Origin: Cohaesibacter sp.
Lineage (GTDB): Bacteria > Pseudomonadota > Alphaproteobacteria > Rhizobiales > Cohaesibacteraceae
Reading direction: 5' to 3'
NCBI GenBank assembly: GCA_025210795.1
Contig: JAOAQZ010000010.1
Coordinates: 62,001 to 126,000, forward strand
Length of the DNA: 64,000 bases
This document shows, one piece after another, positions 16,352 through 25,743 of the stretch (within the stretch, counting starts at the first letter, position 1; every line of letters begins with the position of its first letter). The notes beneath the pieces were generated by a model. It did not search any database. It saw only the letters and a list, made by a program, of their open reading frames with translations, and was not told the origin of the DNA. The translations under genes and the position numbers were made by a program.

Positions 16352-17710
16352 ATGAAAAGCCAGCAGCCCTTGGACCATAGCCTGCGTGCCGAGATTATGG
16401 ATGAACTGCATGCTCGCCCTTTCTCCAAACTGACAGCCCCCAGCCGGATTGCCTATATCGCCCTCAAACCGGAAGAGGACGGCCTGCATAGTCCGGACAA
16501 AGCGCGCGAGCAGCTTCTCGATTTTTTGAGCTTCTATGGGGCACAGGCTCCAAAGGAGGGGGCTGTCTATCACTTTGCCGATCTGGGCAAAGAGGGCGGG
16601 CCGTCGCTGACGCTAAAGTGGGAAAATCACTCCGAATTTGCCACCTATACGCTGACTTCAAGCGATATGGGCGACAGCCCCTTTGCGCCTGATCTGCATG
16701 CGCATTTTCGCCCCGAATGGCTGGAGCGCTATCCTGCCCGCCGCATTACCTCAGCTGTTATTCAGCTGGAGATGGAAAGTGATGGCATGGCCGTGGAGCA
16801 TCGGGTCAATACCGACTTGCGCCAATGGTTCTTAAATGAAGGCTTTGCCGCAGCATGGGTGTCGGATCAGATGGCGGTTCTTGCAGGCAATTTCCATTTT
16901 GATGACGAAGGGCATATCCGCTTTGCTATTCTGGGGCGCAAGGGCATTGGGCCGCGCAGACTTGGACGCATTGCCCAGCGCGTGTTGGAGATCGAGACCT
17001 ATAAAAGCCTGGCACTGCTCACCTTGCCGGTCGCCCGCCCGATTTTTGCCGAGCTTAATCAGATCAATGCCGATTTGTCGCGGATCGTGACCGTCATGTC
17101 AGAGCAAGACAACGACCATAAGGAAAGCCTGAATAAACTGCAGACTCTGTCAGCGCGCATTGCGGTTTTGGAAAGCAGCTCGGCCTTTCGCTTCTCGGCA
17201 GGGCGCGCTTATGAAAAGCTGGTCCATGAGCGCATTGCCATCCTGCGTGAGGAAAGAGTACTGGGCCGTCAGCTTTTTGCCGAATTTATGAACCGACGTT
17301 TTGATCCCATCATGCGCACCTGCAAGGCCACCCATGATGCCTTGCAAGAGAGTGCAGACCGTGCGGCCAAGGCCTCGGAACTGCTCAGCACCCGCGTTAG
17401 CGTCACAACAGCTGAGCAAAACCGCCAATTGCTGCACCAGATGGACCGCCGTGCCGCCCTTCAGGCCCGCTTGCAAGAAACGGTCGAGGGCCTGTCTGTT
17501 GTTGCCATTTCCTATTATGCGGTTAGTCTGCTCACCTATTTGCTTGCGCCGCTAACCAAGATGATGCCCATCAGCAAAACCATGCTGGCGGCAGGATTGG
17601 TTATTCCCGTTGTGGCCACCGCCTGGATTGCCATGCATAGGCTTAAAGAAAAGCTGATCCGAAAAGGTGAAGACCACGACAAGCCCGCCCGCGACAATCA
17701 AGAAAACTAA
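16352..17710 (+). CDS. DUF3422 membrane-anchored protein
   Basis: 452-residue protein of the DUF3422 family, function unknown. The N-terminus RAEIMDELHARPFSKLTAP is the conserved family start; a mixed domain follows to about residue 200, then a long helical, coiled-coil-like region (about 225-375), then two membrane segments near 380-400 and 408-425 (VVAISYYAVSLLTYLLAP, AAGLVIPVVATAWIAM). The bulk is likely cytoplasmic. ATG 16352 follows GAGAGGCGCGCC. Only 14 bp separate its stop from the next gene, so the two are probably co-transcribed. Family members are widespread in proteobacteria, often near one another with no assigned pathway. Confidence 0.85.
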   Translation: MKSQQPLDHSLRAEIMDELHARPFSKLTAPSRIAYIALKPEEDGLHSPDKAREQLLDFLSFYGAQAPKEGAVYHFADLGKEGGPSLTLKWENHSEFATYTLTSSDMGDSPFAPDLHAHFRPEWLERYPARRITSAVIQLEMESDGMAVEHRVNTDLRQWFLNEGFAAAWVSDQMAVLAGNFHFDDEGHIRFAILGRKGIGPRRLGRIAQRVLEIETYKSLALLTLPVARPIFAELNQINADLSRIVTVMSEQDNDHKESLNKLQTLSARIAVLESSSAFRFSAGRAYEKLVHERIAILREERVLGRQLFAEFMNRRFDPIMRTCKATHDALQESADRAAKASELLSTRVSVTTAEQNRQLLHQMDRRAALQARLQETVEGLSVVAISYYAVSLLTYLLAPLTKMMPISKTMLAAGLVIPVVATAWIAMHRLKEKLIRKGEDHDKPARDNQEN

Positions 17711-17724
17711 GAAAGTTTGGGTGA

Positions 17725-18999
17725 ATGGAAAAAACCTGGCGCACTGATGCCCAATTCAACGACGTGCTGGACGCCATCTATGCCTCTTTCATGAAGGTAA
17801 AGGGAGCGGTTGCGGGCAAACTGGACAGGGATGTGCGTGATCCACATATCATTCTATCGCTTGCCCAAAAGCTTGATCTGTTGCCAGATCCGGAGCGTAT
17901 TATCCGCGTTACCGGCTCAAAGGGAAAGGGCACCACCTCGCGTATGATTGCCCAAATCTTGCAAGAAGAAAGCGGTAAGGATGTCGCTCTTTTCGTCTCG
18001 CCCGAGGAAGTGGATCATAATGATCGCATGCGCATTAATGGCCAGCCCGCAAGCAGGCAAGCGTTCATCGAACACTTCAAAAGCCTTGAACCCCATTTGC
18101 GCAAGGCCGAGGCCGACCTCGGCCCTAATCAATATCTCTCCCCCTCAGGGCTGTTCTTGCTAATCGCTCTTTCGTGGTTCAAGCAGCAAAAAGCGGAGCT
18201 GTATGTGATAGAGACCGGAAGGGGTGCGGCCTTTGACGAAGTGGGCAATCTCCCCTCGCATCTTGCTGTGATCACCTCAATCCTGTTTGAGCATCCCGCC
18301 AATCTGGGACCTGAGCTCAAAGATATTGCCGCCAATAAACTGGCAATTGGTCTCAGCTCCGATCATGTGATCGCGGATCAGACCATCGCGGATTGGAATG
18401 ATCGGTTAGAGATCTTTGCACCTGAAAAACTGATTAAGCCAGAGGAGCAGGGGTGCACAAAAGAAGCTGACCTGCTGCCCGCGTGGTTTGCTCATGACGA
18501 GGCCTTGGCAAAGGCTGCGGTTGTCACCTTTCTCAAACGCTCCTTGCAAAAGGATCATGATGTCCGGGCAGCATCAGCAGCCTTCGGCGTGATACAGGGC
18601 GAGGAGGCAACAAGGGCAGGCATGCCGGCGCTCTATTTTGACGCCTGTATTGCTTTGGCATCCCTTGATCAGCCCTTGCTGCATCGCTTGGCAAAAGAAG
18701 GCAATCTGGTTGTGGTTGCTTCTTTGCCTGACGATAAGGAATGCAATGCCTTGCGCACCTTCTTCACCAAAGAGCTGAAGGCCCGTTACGCAGAAATCGC
18801 TCTGTCTGGCACGCGCGGCTATCTTCATTACGACGATGCCAAACAGGCAGGGCACTGCATTGCAGATATCCATTATGAGGATATAGAGGCGCTTAGGGCC
18901 ATCCATCAGGACTTGACCGAGAAATATAGCGCCCAAACCATCTATTATCTGGGCACACAAACCTTCATCCGTCTGGTAAAAGTTGCCTTTTGTTCTTAA
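17725..18999 (+). CDS. Mur-ligase-like ATP-dependent ligase, FolC-related
   Basis: 424-residue protein related to folylpolyglutamate synthase and other Mur ligases. RVTGSKGKGTTSRMIAQIL near residue 57 is the P-loop; FVSPEEVDHNDRMRINGQ parallels the SPH..ER..ING block of FolC; FEHPANLGPELKDIAANKLA resembles the LDH..LG.t...IA.eKagI block. The order of blocks is right but several residues diverge, and no folate-binding signature is obvious, so the substrate is unknown. It lies 14 bp after the DUF3422 gene. ATG 17725 follows GTTTGGGTGA. It is unlikely to be the housekeeping FolC. Confidence 0.7.
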   Translation: MEKTWRTDAQFNDVLDAIYASFMKVKGAVAGKLDRDVRDPHIILSLAQKLDLLPDPERIIRVTGSKGKGTTSRMIAQILQEESGKDVALFVSPEEVDHNDRMRINGQPASRQAFIEHFKSLEPHLRKAEADLGPNQYLSPSGLFLLIALSWFKQQKAELYVIETGRGAAFDEVGNLPSHLAVITSILFEHPANLGPELKDIAANKLAIGLSSDHVIADQTIADWNDRLEIFAPEKLIKPEEQGCTKEADLLPAWFAHDEALAKAAVVTFLKRSLQKDHDVRAASAAFGVIQGEEATRAGMPALYFDACIALASLDQPLLHRLAKEGNLVVVASLPDDKECNALRTFFTKELKARYAEIALSGTRGYLHYDDAKQAGHCIADIHYEDIEALRAIHQDLTEKYSAQTIYYLGTQTFIRLVKVAFCS

Positions 19000-19023
19000 G
19001 CTTTTGGCGCAGAAATGTAGTTT

Positions 19024-19053
19024 AAAGCAGTTTTGATCTGCTTTTGTTCTTTT
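19024..19053 (+). terminator. Intrinsic terminator after the Mur-ligase-like gene
   Basis: AAAGCAG (19024-19030) pairs with CTGCTTT (19038-19044), followed by TGTTCTTTTCTTT, 25 bp past the stop codon. Confidence 0.75.
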
Positions 19054-19178
19054 CTTTAAAGTGGGCACTAAGGGCGACTCTCGTATTTTTACGTAAGTAA
19101 AATCAATGAGGCAAAAAGGATGCTATTAGGCGAGCGCCAGACCGGCCCTGCGTAATGGCTAAAATGATTTGGGAAATT

Positions 19179-20063
19179 TTATTGGACCTTGCCGTGGCTG
19201 ACCCACCAGTTGGGGTGGGAAAATGCGAGGCGACTGGCTGCATATTGCGCATGTTTGGAGGTGGCAAACAGACCATAACAGGTGGCGCCCGATCCTGACA
19301 TCCGCGCCAGCAGGCAATCTCCGTCATCATTGAGTGCCTGAAGCACATTTTCAATGATCGGGGCTTGCTCAATGGCTGCGAGTTCAAGATCGTTGCGCTG
19401 GTTGGAAAGCCAATCGGCAAGAGCGGTTGCTGAGAGAAATGCTGATGGCAAAGGACCAAGAGGGCTGTTGTCTTTCTCTCTTAAGGTCTTGAAAATGCCA
19501 GGCGTAGAAATGGGGACACGCGGATTGATCAAAACCAGCCCCAAATCATCGGGCAGGCGCGGTCCCTTTTCAAGCTCATCCCCTATGCCGCTGGCGCGAA
19601 GGCATTCTCCTTCAAGGCACATGGGTACATCAGCCCCAAGCGTTAGCGCAATGGAATGCAGAGGGCCTTCCTTAATTGTACGGTCCCAAAGGCGGAACAG
19701 GCCAAGCAGAGTTGCAGCAGCATCAGCAGAGCCACCGCCAATGCCGGAAGAGATGGGAAGGTTCTTCTCAAGCGTCAGATCGGCTTTGGCTTCAAGGCCC
19801 AATTCCTCGGCCAAAAGACGTGCCGCCCGCACCATCAGATTGTCCGGCTCTTGGCGCAAACCATCTGCAAACGGACCCGTCACGGCAAGATGCAAATGAT
19901 CGCTGGTCTTGAAATGAATGACATCCTGCGCACCACCAAACACGACAAGGCTATCAAGAGTATGATAGCCATCCTCGCGCTGACCGGTAATGTGCAAAGC
20001 CAGATTAACCTTGGCAGGAGCAGGCATGATCAAGACGTCATTATGAGGGGACTGTAGTGTCAT
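19179..20063 (-). CDS. ispE: 4-(cytidine 5'-diphospho)-2-C-methyl-D-erythritol kinase
   Basis: Phosphorylates CDP-methylerythritol, the fourth step of the MEP isoprenoid pathway. The 294-residue protein has the GHMP-kinase layout: APAKVNLALHITGQREDGYH at the N-terminus (catalytic Lys and substrate binding), the ATP loop NLPISSGIGGGSADAAATL near residue 96 and the third motif RMSGSGATCYGLF near the C-terminus. ATG 20063. It lies 71 bp downstream of the TPR protein gene on the same strand, a pairing I recall from other Hyphomicrobiales, so they may be co-transcribed. The polyprenyl synthase of this window uses the same isoprenoid precursors. Confidence 0.96.
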   Translation of the reverse strand: MTLQSPHNDVLIMPAPAKVNLALHITGQREDGYHTLDSLVVFGGAQDVIHFKTSDHLHLAVTGPFADGLRQEPDNLMVRAARLLAEELGLEAKADLTLEKNLPISSGIGGGSADAAATLLGLFRLWDRTIKEGPLHSIALTLGADVPMCLEGECLRASGIGDELEKGPRLPDDLGLVLINPRVPISTPGIFKTLREKDNSPLGPLPSAFLSATALADWLSNQRNDLELAAIEQAPIIENVLQALNDDGDCLLARMSGSGATCYGLFATSKHAQYAASRLAFSHPNWWVSHGKVQ

Positions 20064-20134
20064 CGTGATCTTCTTTCTTGCTCCTTTAAAGGGCTGTCAA
20101 TGGATGGATACCCTTTTGCTTTGCCATCTGTGCG

Positions 20135-22351
20135 TCAGTTGGTTTTGCTGGCATCTCCATGACCAAGCAGTTTTTCTTCCATCAAGCCCTTATCCAGTTT
20201 CTGGACCACTTTCTCCAGCATCTCATCGCTGGGGTTCAGGGTCTTGACCCGCTCCCATTGATAGCGTGCCTCTGTCTTGCGGCCCACTTGCCAATAGGCA
20301 TCTCCCAGATGATCGGTAATGGTTGGATCTTCAGGGCGCAACTCTACAGCCCGCTCCAGATAGACCACTGCATCATCAAATTGCTTAAGCCGATAATGCG
20401 CCCAGCCAAGGCTGTCGACAAAGAAGCCATCATAAGGGCGCAAGGCAACGGCCTGACGGATCATTTCAAGCGCCTTATCAAGGTGAAGACCTCGATCAAC
20501 CCAGCTATAGCCAAGATAATTCAGCACCGTTGGCTCTTTGGGAAAGAGCTTAAGGGCCATTTGCATATCGGCCTCGGTCTGGGGCCATTGCTTGATCTGA
20601 TCATAGGCCGAGCCGCGCAGATAATAGAGAGACCAATGAATGGGCTTCTTTTCCGCAATCGTCCCAAGGCCCTTGGTAAGAACAGCAATGGAATCAGTGA
20701 AATTCTCATCAGCTTGTAATATGCGCGCCAAAATGGAGATGCTCTGCAGATCCCCCGGCTCGGTTACCAGCAAAGCCTCTAGCCGTTTGGCCCCTTCGCT
20801 CCCGCGTTCAAGCCGTGATAAGGCAAGCCCTGCTTGTCGCTGGGCATCGCGATAAAGTGGATGATCTTTCGGAATGCGGTCAAAATAGGCTAGAGCATCT
20901 TCAAGACGTGTCATCCGCTCTTGTAGAGAGGCAAGGGCGAAGAGTGTTCTGGGGTGGTCAGAGCGCAGATAATCAGCCAGTTGCAGATAAAGGGCTCCAC
21001 CTTCCACTGCTCGCTCTTGCGCCAGAGCATCGCCCAGAGTGCTGAACAATTCAGCAGCTCCATCTTGCGGCGTGCGAATATAACTTGCTACCGGCTCCAT
21101 GCTGCCAAAGGTCATTTTGAGCCAGGTTTTTTCTTCCATCGGCGCAATCCCTTGCAGGAATTTATCAAGGGTCTTGCGTGCCTGTTTGGTTTTGCCTGCT
21201 TTGATAAGAACATTCATCAAAGCACGGGCAATGGGCAGGTTGTTGGAATCAGCGGCAAAGCTTTCCTGCAAGAAACCGATTGCCTTGTCATAATCCTTGG
21301 CATAGGCAGCAATCAGGCCCGAATGCAGGCTGAAAAAGAACTGGTCAACCTCTGAGCGGTCAATATCGGACAGAAGCTTGAGGGACTGCGGCAGGTTTTT
21401 GCGGTCCTGACCGATAATGGACCAGGCACTAAGAATGGTATGTGTGATCTGGGCAAAAGGCCCATATTGAGCAGAAGCCGACAAAAGCCGCGGATTGTTT
21501 AGCCCGCCCCGGCGTCCGCCAGCAATGGCAATAAGATCAACCGGATTGTTAACAAGGCTGTCAATGCCCGCCTCAAAACTGGTGGTGGCACTGCTATAGG
21601 ACTTTGCCTTGAGCGACTTCACTCCAAGGGCCAGATGCACCATAGGGGCCACCTTGCCATCAATGGCTGGTGTGGCGGGTGCGATATCTTCGCCGTGTTC
21701 GGGATCATTAGCATGGTCCTGGCCAGCATCTTCCTTTGTTGTGTCTTTTGTGTGGGGAGACGCTTTGGCGGGCTGCTTGGCAGGACTATTTTCTTTGGCC
21801 TTGGATGGCTTTACAGAAGGCGCGGGCTTTGCATCGGGTTTGGGTTTCGGTGTATTTTGCAACCCTTCCTCGGCCTTCTTCTCCTTGGCTTCTTCTTTTT
21901 CCTTGGCTTCTTCAGCAGGTGTTTTGGCTTCGCTTTGGGCCTCTTTGGCGAGCTTGTCTTGCTCCAGCTTTGCTGCTTCTTCCCGTGCTTTTAATTCAGC
22001 ATTGGCTTTGGCCAGCATTTCGGCCATGCGGTCCGCAAGCTTAAAGGCAATGTCATGCTGGCCAACAGCAAGGGTGAGAGCAAAATTACGCTCCAGCAAT
22101 ACAGGATTTTCAGGGTCTTTTGCCAGCGCCTGACTGTAGAAATGGGCAGCAAGCTGCAAATCTTGCTCTTCCTCGGCCACGCGGGCAGACAAATAAGTCC
22201 CCGTCATGGTGGTGGGAAGCTCGGAAAGCGCTTCGATAATCTCGGAATCCGTTTCAGCCGGCTCGGTACTGGCTTGCAAGGGCAATGTTAGAAACAGCAA
22301 GGACGCAGCGCTTGAGAGCAGCAAGGAGCGAAAAGTATGTCTAGGCGTCAT
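20135..22351 (-). CDS. Exported tetratricopeptide-repeat protein
   Basis: 738-residue protein with an N-terminal signal peptide (RSLLLSSAASLLFLTLPLQA, cleavage likely after AxA or QAS near residue 28). TPR units follow at about 50-90, and then from about 260 to the end; the clearest are LNYLGYSWVDRGLHLDKALE, VDSLGWAHYRLKQFDDAVVY and TDHLGDAYWQVGRKTEARYQ. Between them lies a Lys/Glu/Ala-rich stretch (about 110-215) that is probably disordered. It should act as a scaffold in the periplasm. Such a protein is often encoded just upstream of ispE in alphaproteobacteria. ATG 22351 begins MTPRHTFRS. Confidence 0.85.
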   Translation of the reverse strand: MTPRHTFRSLLLSSAASLLFLTLPLQASTEPAETDSEIIEALSELPTTMTGTYLSARVAEEEQDLQLAAHFYSQALAKDPENPVLLERNFALTLAVGQHDIAFKLADRMAEMLAKANAELKAREEAAKLEQDKLAKEAQSEAKTPAEEAKEKEEAKEKKAEEGLQNTPKPKPDAKPAPSVKPSKAKENSPAKQPAKASPHTKDTTKEDAGQDHANDPEHGEDIAPATPAIDGKVAPMVHLALGVKSLKAKSYSSATTSFEAGIDSLVNNPVDLIAIAGGRRGGLNNPRLLSASAQYGPFAQITHTILSAWSIIGQDRKNLPQSLKLLSDIDRSEVDQFFFSLHSGLIAAYAKDYDKAIGFLQESFAADSNNLPIARALMNVLIKAGKTKQARKTLDKFLQGIAPMEEKTWLKMTFGSMEPVASYIRTPQDGAAELFSTLGDALAQERAVEGGALYLQLADYLRSDHPRTLFALASLQERMTRLEDALAYFDRIPKDHPLYRDAQRQAGLALSRLERGSEGAKRLEALLVTEPGDLQSISILARILQADENFTDSIAVLTKGLGTIAEKKPIHWSLYYLRGSAYDQIKQWPQTEADMQMALKLFPKEPTVLNYLGYSWVDRGLHLDKALEMIRQAVALRPYDGFFVDSLGWAHYRLKQFDDAVVYLERAVELRPEDPTITDHLGDAYWQVGRKTEARYQWERVKTLNPSDEMLEKVVQKLDKGLMEEKLLGHGDASKTN

Positions 22352-22786
22352 GGTTTCAACAAAATCCCGAATAGATGAACAAAGTAAGGCAAAGCCAAGT
22401 GCCTGACCTGCCTATTGGCAAAGCCTTTGCAAAGAAAGGCGATAAAACAGACCTTGGAGCAAACCGTATAAAAGCCGGAACTGCCATAGCACTCATCCGG
22501 CTTGCCCACTCAGCTAAGAATCCAGCATGGCTTTTTTAGGGCGAGGGGGCAAGGTCCAAGGCATGGGACTCACAGGGCAGAGGGAAAATCTTTAAAAAGA
22601 AAAGCTTTTACCCGAACATCAAAATAAGAGAAGCGATAAAAGGGTTGTTCAATCGTCAGACATTTTGGGGATGGTCCCAGGCTTGTCGAAATGCTAAACA
22701 GATCCTCCTGCCTTTTGGATAAGGTCTTTCGTCAATCAAAATGCACGAAAGACAATCCCGCTCATTCTTTTGTAGGGAGACCTGCT
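22352..22786. other. Intergenic gap of 435 bp
   Basis: Between the divergent TPR gene and 2OG oxygenase gene. A 7-bp inverted repeat AAGCCGG (22472-22478) with CCGGCTT (22497-22503) is present. The frame of the downstream gene stays open to 22691 but lacks an initiation site there. Promoters not resolved. Confidence 0.45.
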
Positions 22787-23566
22787 ATGCAACTTTCATC
22801 CATCATCAATCTCGACAAGCATCCCATCGGGGAAGCGGACTATCGCAAGGCCTGCAAAAAGCAAATCGACGAAACGGGTGCCTTGATGCTGGACGGGTTT
22901 TTAACGGATGGAGCGATAGAGGAAATCCGGGCGGAAGGAATCCGCAATCAGGATGAAGCCTATTTCTGCAAGCAGGAGCATAATGTCTATCTCACGCCGC
23001 CAGATGATGCCTATCCAATGGATCATCCGCGCAATTTCAATGTCATCTCCACAAAGGGATGCATCCCTGATGACGTGATCGAGAAAAACTCTCCTTTGCG
23101 CGCACTTTATAATTCCGAGGTTTTTAAAGGCTTTTTGTGCGAGATTTTCTCAGAAAGCGGCCTCTATCCTTACGCGGACAATGTCTCCTCGATCAATCTG
23201 CATTATGCCAAGACGGGGCAGGAGCTTGGCTGGCATTTTGACAATTCCTCCTTTGCCATCACCTTGATGATTCAGGATACGGAAAAAGGCGGCGCCTTTG
23301 AATATGTGGCCGATGTGCGCGATGCCGATAAAGGCGAGATGAATTTTGCGCAAGTGGGACGGGTGCTTAAAGGGGACGAGCCGGTCAAAACGCTGACCGC
23401 CAAGCCCGGCACGCTCAGCCTGTTTCGTGGCCGCAATTCCATCCACCGTGTTGCCCCCAATGAAGGGGACCGCACCCGCATGCTGGTGGTGCTGGCCTAT
23501 AATTCCGAGCCGGGTATTGCCCTGTCGGAAAATGCTCGCAAAACCTTCTATGGTCGGCTGGACTAA
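22787..23566 (+). CDS. 2-oxoglutarate/Fe(II)-dependent oxygenase, HalD/ArpA-like
   Basis: Predicted non-haem iron hydroxylase of 259 residues. The iron triad is visible: WHFDNSSFAITLMIQD gives HxD near residue 150 and NSIHRVAPNEGDRTRML gives the distal His and the 2-oxoglutarate-binding Arg. The surroundings (YADNVSSINLHYAKTGQELG, ENARKTFYGR at the end) resemble the family that includes BesD/HalD amino-acid halogenases and ArpA-type proteins. Because Asp is kept in HxD, the enzyme should hydroxylate rather than halogenate. ATG 22787 follows an excellent TAGGGAGA; the open frame upstream is not used. Monocistronic. Substrate unknown, perhaps a free amino acid. Confidence 0.78.
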   Translation: MQLSSIINLDKHPIGEADYRKACKKQIDETGALMLDGFLTDGAIEEIRAEGIRNQDEAYFCKQEHNVYLTPPDDAYPMDHPRNFNVISTKGCIPDDVIEKNSPLRALYNSEVFKGFLCEIFSESGLYPYADNVSSINLHYAKTGQELGWHFDNSSFAITLMIQDTEKGGAFEYVADVRDADKGEMNFAQVGRVLKGDEPVKTLTAKPGTLSLFRGRNSIHRVAPNEGDRTRMLVVLAYNSEPGIALSENARKTFYGRLD

Positions 23567-23584
23567 GGGGCCGCTTAAAAAGAA

Positions 23585-23617
23585 AAACCGCCCGAATGGT
23601 TCGTCCATCAGGGCGGT
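23585..23617 (+). terminator. Hairpin terminator after the 2OG oxygenase
   Basis: ACCGCCC and GGGCGGT form a stem around a 17-base loop, 20 bp past the stop, with A-rich sequence before it and TTAAAAG after it. It may act in both directions. Confidence 0.6.
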
Positions 23618-23638
23618 TAAAAGCTTTAAGCAAAATGC

Positions 23639-23684
23639 TTGCCCAGAGCCCGTCCCAAATAATTTGGGTGCTATTCGGGCAAGA
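23639..23684 (-). terminator. Possible terminator of the polyprenyl synthase gene
   Basis: CTTGCCC and GGGCAAG pair across about 32 bases. Read on the minus strand it is followed by CATTTTGCTT, 20 bp past the ispB-like stop codon. Confidence 0.45.
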
Positions 23685-23704
23685 CGATGTTTGGAAGCAA
23701 TGCC

Positions 23705-24769
23705 CTAGTGGGCGCGGCTGATGCAAAATTCTACCGCATCAATCAGAGCTGATTTATGCGCGCTATCCTCAAACACATCAAGCGCCGCAATAGCGGCAGC
23801 ACCTGATTGGCGTGCCTGCAACAAAACATCATCCAGCGCGCCGGTTTTTTGTAGCAAGGTCATGGCATGCTCCAGATCAGCCTCGTCAAACTTGCGCTCT
23901 TCCATCACCCGTTTCCAGAAGGCCTTGTCTTCGTCAGAGCCACGCTCATTGGCCAATATGACCGGCAGGGTGATTTTTCCTTCGCGGAAATCATCGCCCG
24001 TATTCTTGCCCAGATCAGCCGCAGAGCCGCCATAATCAAGTGCATCATCAATCAGCTGGAAGGCATTACCCAATTCAAGGCCATAGGTGCGCAAGGCAAC
24101 AATCTCTTCCTCAGGGCGATTGCCAAGGATCGGTCCCACTTCCGCGGCTGCAGCAAACAGAGCTGCGGTCTTGGAACGGATCACTTCCATATAATCAGCC
24201 TGAGTGGTTTTCATATTCTGCGCAACAGAAAGCTGCAAAACTTCCCCTTCAGCAATCACGCAGGCTGCTGTCGAGAGAACATCAAGCGCCTGCAGGGAGC
24301 CGACATCCACCATCACGCGGAAAGCCTGCCCGAGGAGGAAATCCCCCACAAGCACGCTGGCCTGATTGCCCCACAGCATGCGGGCGGCCAATTTGCCCCG
24401 GCGCATATCGCTCTCATCCACCACATCATCATGCAGCAAAGTGGCGGTATGCATAAATTCAACAGACATGGCCAGCTTGATGTGGCCAATGGCATCAGGA
24501 TCGTCATCGCAATAGCCGCACATCTGGGCAGCTGCCAGCGTCAACATAGGACGCAGGCGCTTGCCGCCAGAATCAATCAGATGTTTCGCCACTTCAGGGA
24601 TCATCTGAACATCCGAGCCGGCTTTTTCCAGAATTAGATCATTCACCCGCCCCATATCGGACCGCACCAGATCCATAAGAGGCTGGATACTGGCTTGAGT
24701 TTTCTTTTTCTGGTCCATAGAGATCGCAACACCCACAGGTTTGGCTCCAATACTGGTCGTTCTTGGCAT
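23705..24769 (-). CDS. ispB: Polyprenyl (octaprenyl/decaprenyl) diphosphate synthase
   Basis: Builds the long isoprenoid side chain of ubiquinone by condensing isopentenyl diphosphate units. The 354-residue protein has both Asp-rich motifs of trans-prenyltransferases: LLHDDVVDESDMRRG near residue 115 and QLIDDALDYGG near 240, plus SGGKRLRPMLTLAAAQ. The first motif is a DDxxD with small residues upstream (FMHTAT), typical of long-chain enzymes. ATG 24769; a second in-frame ATG lies 17 codons on. Chain length (often C50 in this group) is not shown by sequence. It lies close to other isoprenoid genes but on its own transcript. Confidence 0.93.
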   Translation of the reverse strand: MPRTTSIGAKPVGVAISMDQKKKTQASIQPLMDLVRSDMGRVNDLILEKAGSDVQMIPEVAKHLIDSGGKRLRPMLTLAAAQMCGYCDDDPDAIGHIKLAMSVEFMHTATLLHDDVVDESDMRRGKLAARMLWGNQASVLVGDFLLGQAFRVMVDVGSLQALDVLSTAACVIAEGEVLQLSVAQNMKTTQADYMEVIRSKTAALFAAAAEVGPILGNRPEEEIVALRTYGLELGNAFQLIDDALDYGGSAADLGKNTGDDFREGKITLPVILANERGSDEDKAFWKRVMEERKFDEADLEHAMTLLQKTGALDDVLLQARQSGAAAIAALDVFEDSAHKSALIDAVEFCISRAH

Positions 24770-25020
24770 ATCGGCGCGAGAATAGGGGGGGGAGATGCCA
24801 ACAGCAAGACCTCGCTTTCGCTTTTGTTATGAAATTAAGCTAAAAGTCGCTTCTTTGGGGGTTATTCAGGCAAGCAATTGCGACAAAAGCGGTAGGAAAG
24901 AGGACACAAAAGGCAAAAATAGGCCTCTTCTTGGTATGGGTGAGGGGGCGGCCTTGCATTGCTCGACCAGAATGCTAGAAGAACGCCAGTTTTGCCCGCT
25001 TATACATCAGGGGCCTATTC

Positions 25021-25686
25021 ATGGCGTACTCCCATATTTTATCTCATTCCGCACTTTTTGCTCACATCAAAGCGGCAAAAAAACTTGTGCGGCATCCTCT
25101 TCGCTCTCTGGTTGTTGTTGGCCTTGCAGGCAGTCTTGCCGCTTGCGCCGAGGTGGCTCCCATTGCCTTTACCTCAATGGAAGGCAATTGGGCTCCTCTT
25201 GGCGCCAGTTGTGATGAGACAAATATCTATTTCAACTTTCATGATGGGCTGGCCCAGCGGGTTGCGCGCTATGAACCAGCCAGTGAATTTTTGCTCTTCT
25301 ACAAGGATGTGAGCTATAGCCCGCCTCAAGAGGGAGAGAGCCGCGGGCGAGTCAGTTTTCTTGGCAATCTGTCGGCCCCGAAAAAGGCCAATGCCGACAC
25401 TGGCGATGAAATGGTCAAAGAAGATTGGCAGGAATGGGTGTTCGACTATCACATGAATAGCCGCCTGACCATCACCCGCAAGGCGGGAGCGCCTGTTGAT
25501 AAAGTGAATAATCCTGAGGATTATAAAGTCTATAGCCTGGAGAAATGCTCCGACGGTCCTTTGCAGCAAATCACCACCGGGGAAGGCAAAGCCCCAAAGG
25601 TTGGCGCGCCCAGCGATCAACAGATGATAAAAGCGCAAGACAACCAGCCCAGCCAAAGCAAAGGCTCTGTTCCCATTAGTGAATAG
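25021..25686 (+). CDS. Putative lipoprotein, function unknown
   Basis: 221 residues. A long N-terminal region (about 30 residues) precedes a hydrophobic stretch RSLVVVGLAGSLAACAEVAP whose LAAC is a good lipobox with Cys near residue 42. If an internal start were used the signal peptide would be more standard, but no ATG lies in between; ATG 25021 follows AGGGGCCTATTC. The mature part begins with SMEGNWAPLGASCDETNIYF and is of mixed composition, ending in a Gln/Ser/Lys-rich tail. Two further Cys residues could form a disulfide. No family recognised. It is convergent with the HAD phosphatase gene. Confidence 0.65.
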   Translation: MAYSHILSHSALFAHIKAAKKLVRHPLRSLVVVGLAGSLAACAEVAPIAFTSMEGNWAPLGASCDETNIYFNFHDGLAQRVARYEPASEFLLFYKDVSYSPPQEGESRGRVSFLGNLSAPKKANADTGDEMVKEDWQEWVFDYHMNSRLTITRKAGAPVDKVNNPEDYKVYSLEKCSDGPLQQITTGEGKAPKVGAPSDQQMIKAQDNQPSQSKGSVPISE

Positions 25687-25743
25687 CTAGGCTCTGTTTG
25701 AGAGCCCAACTATCTTCTTGATGCGTCATTGCCCTTTGCTACG

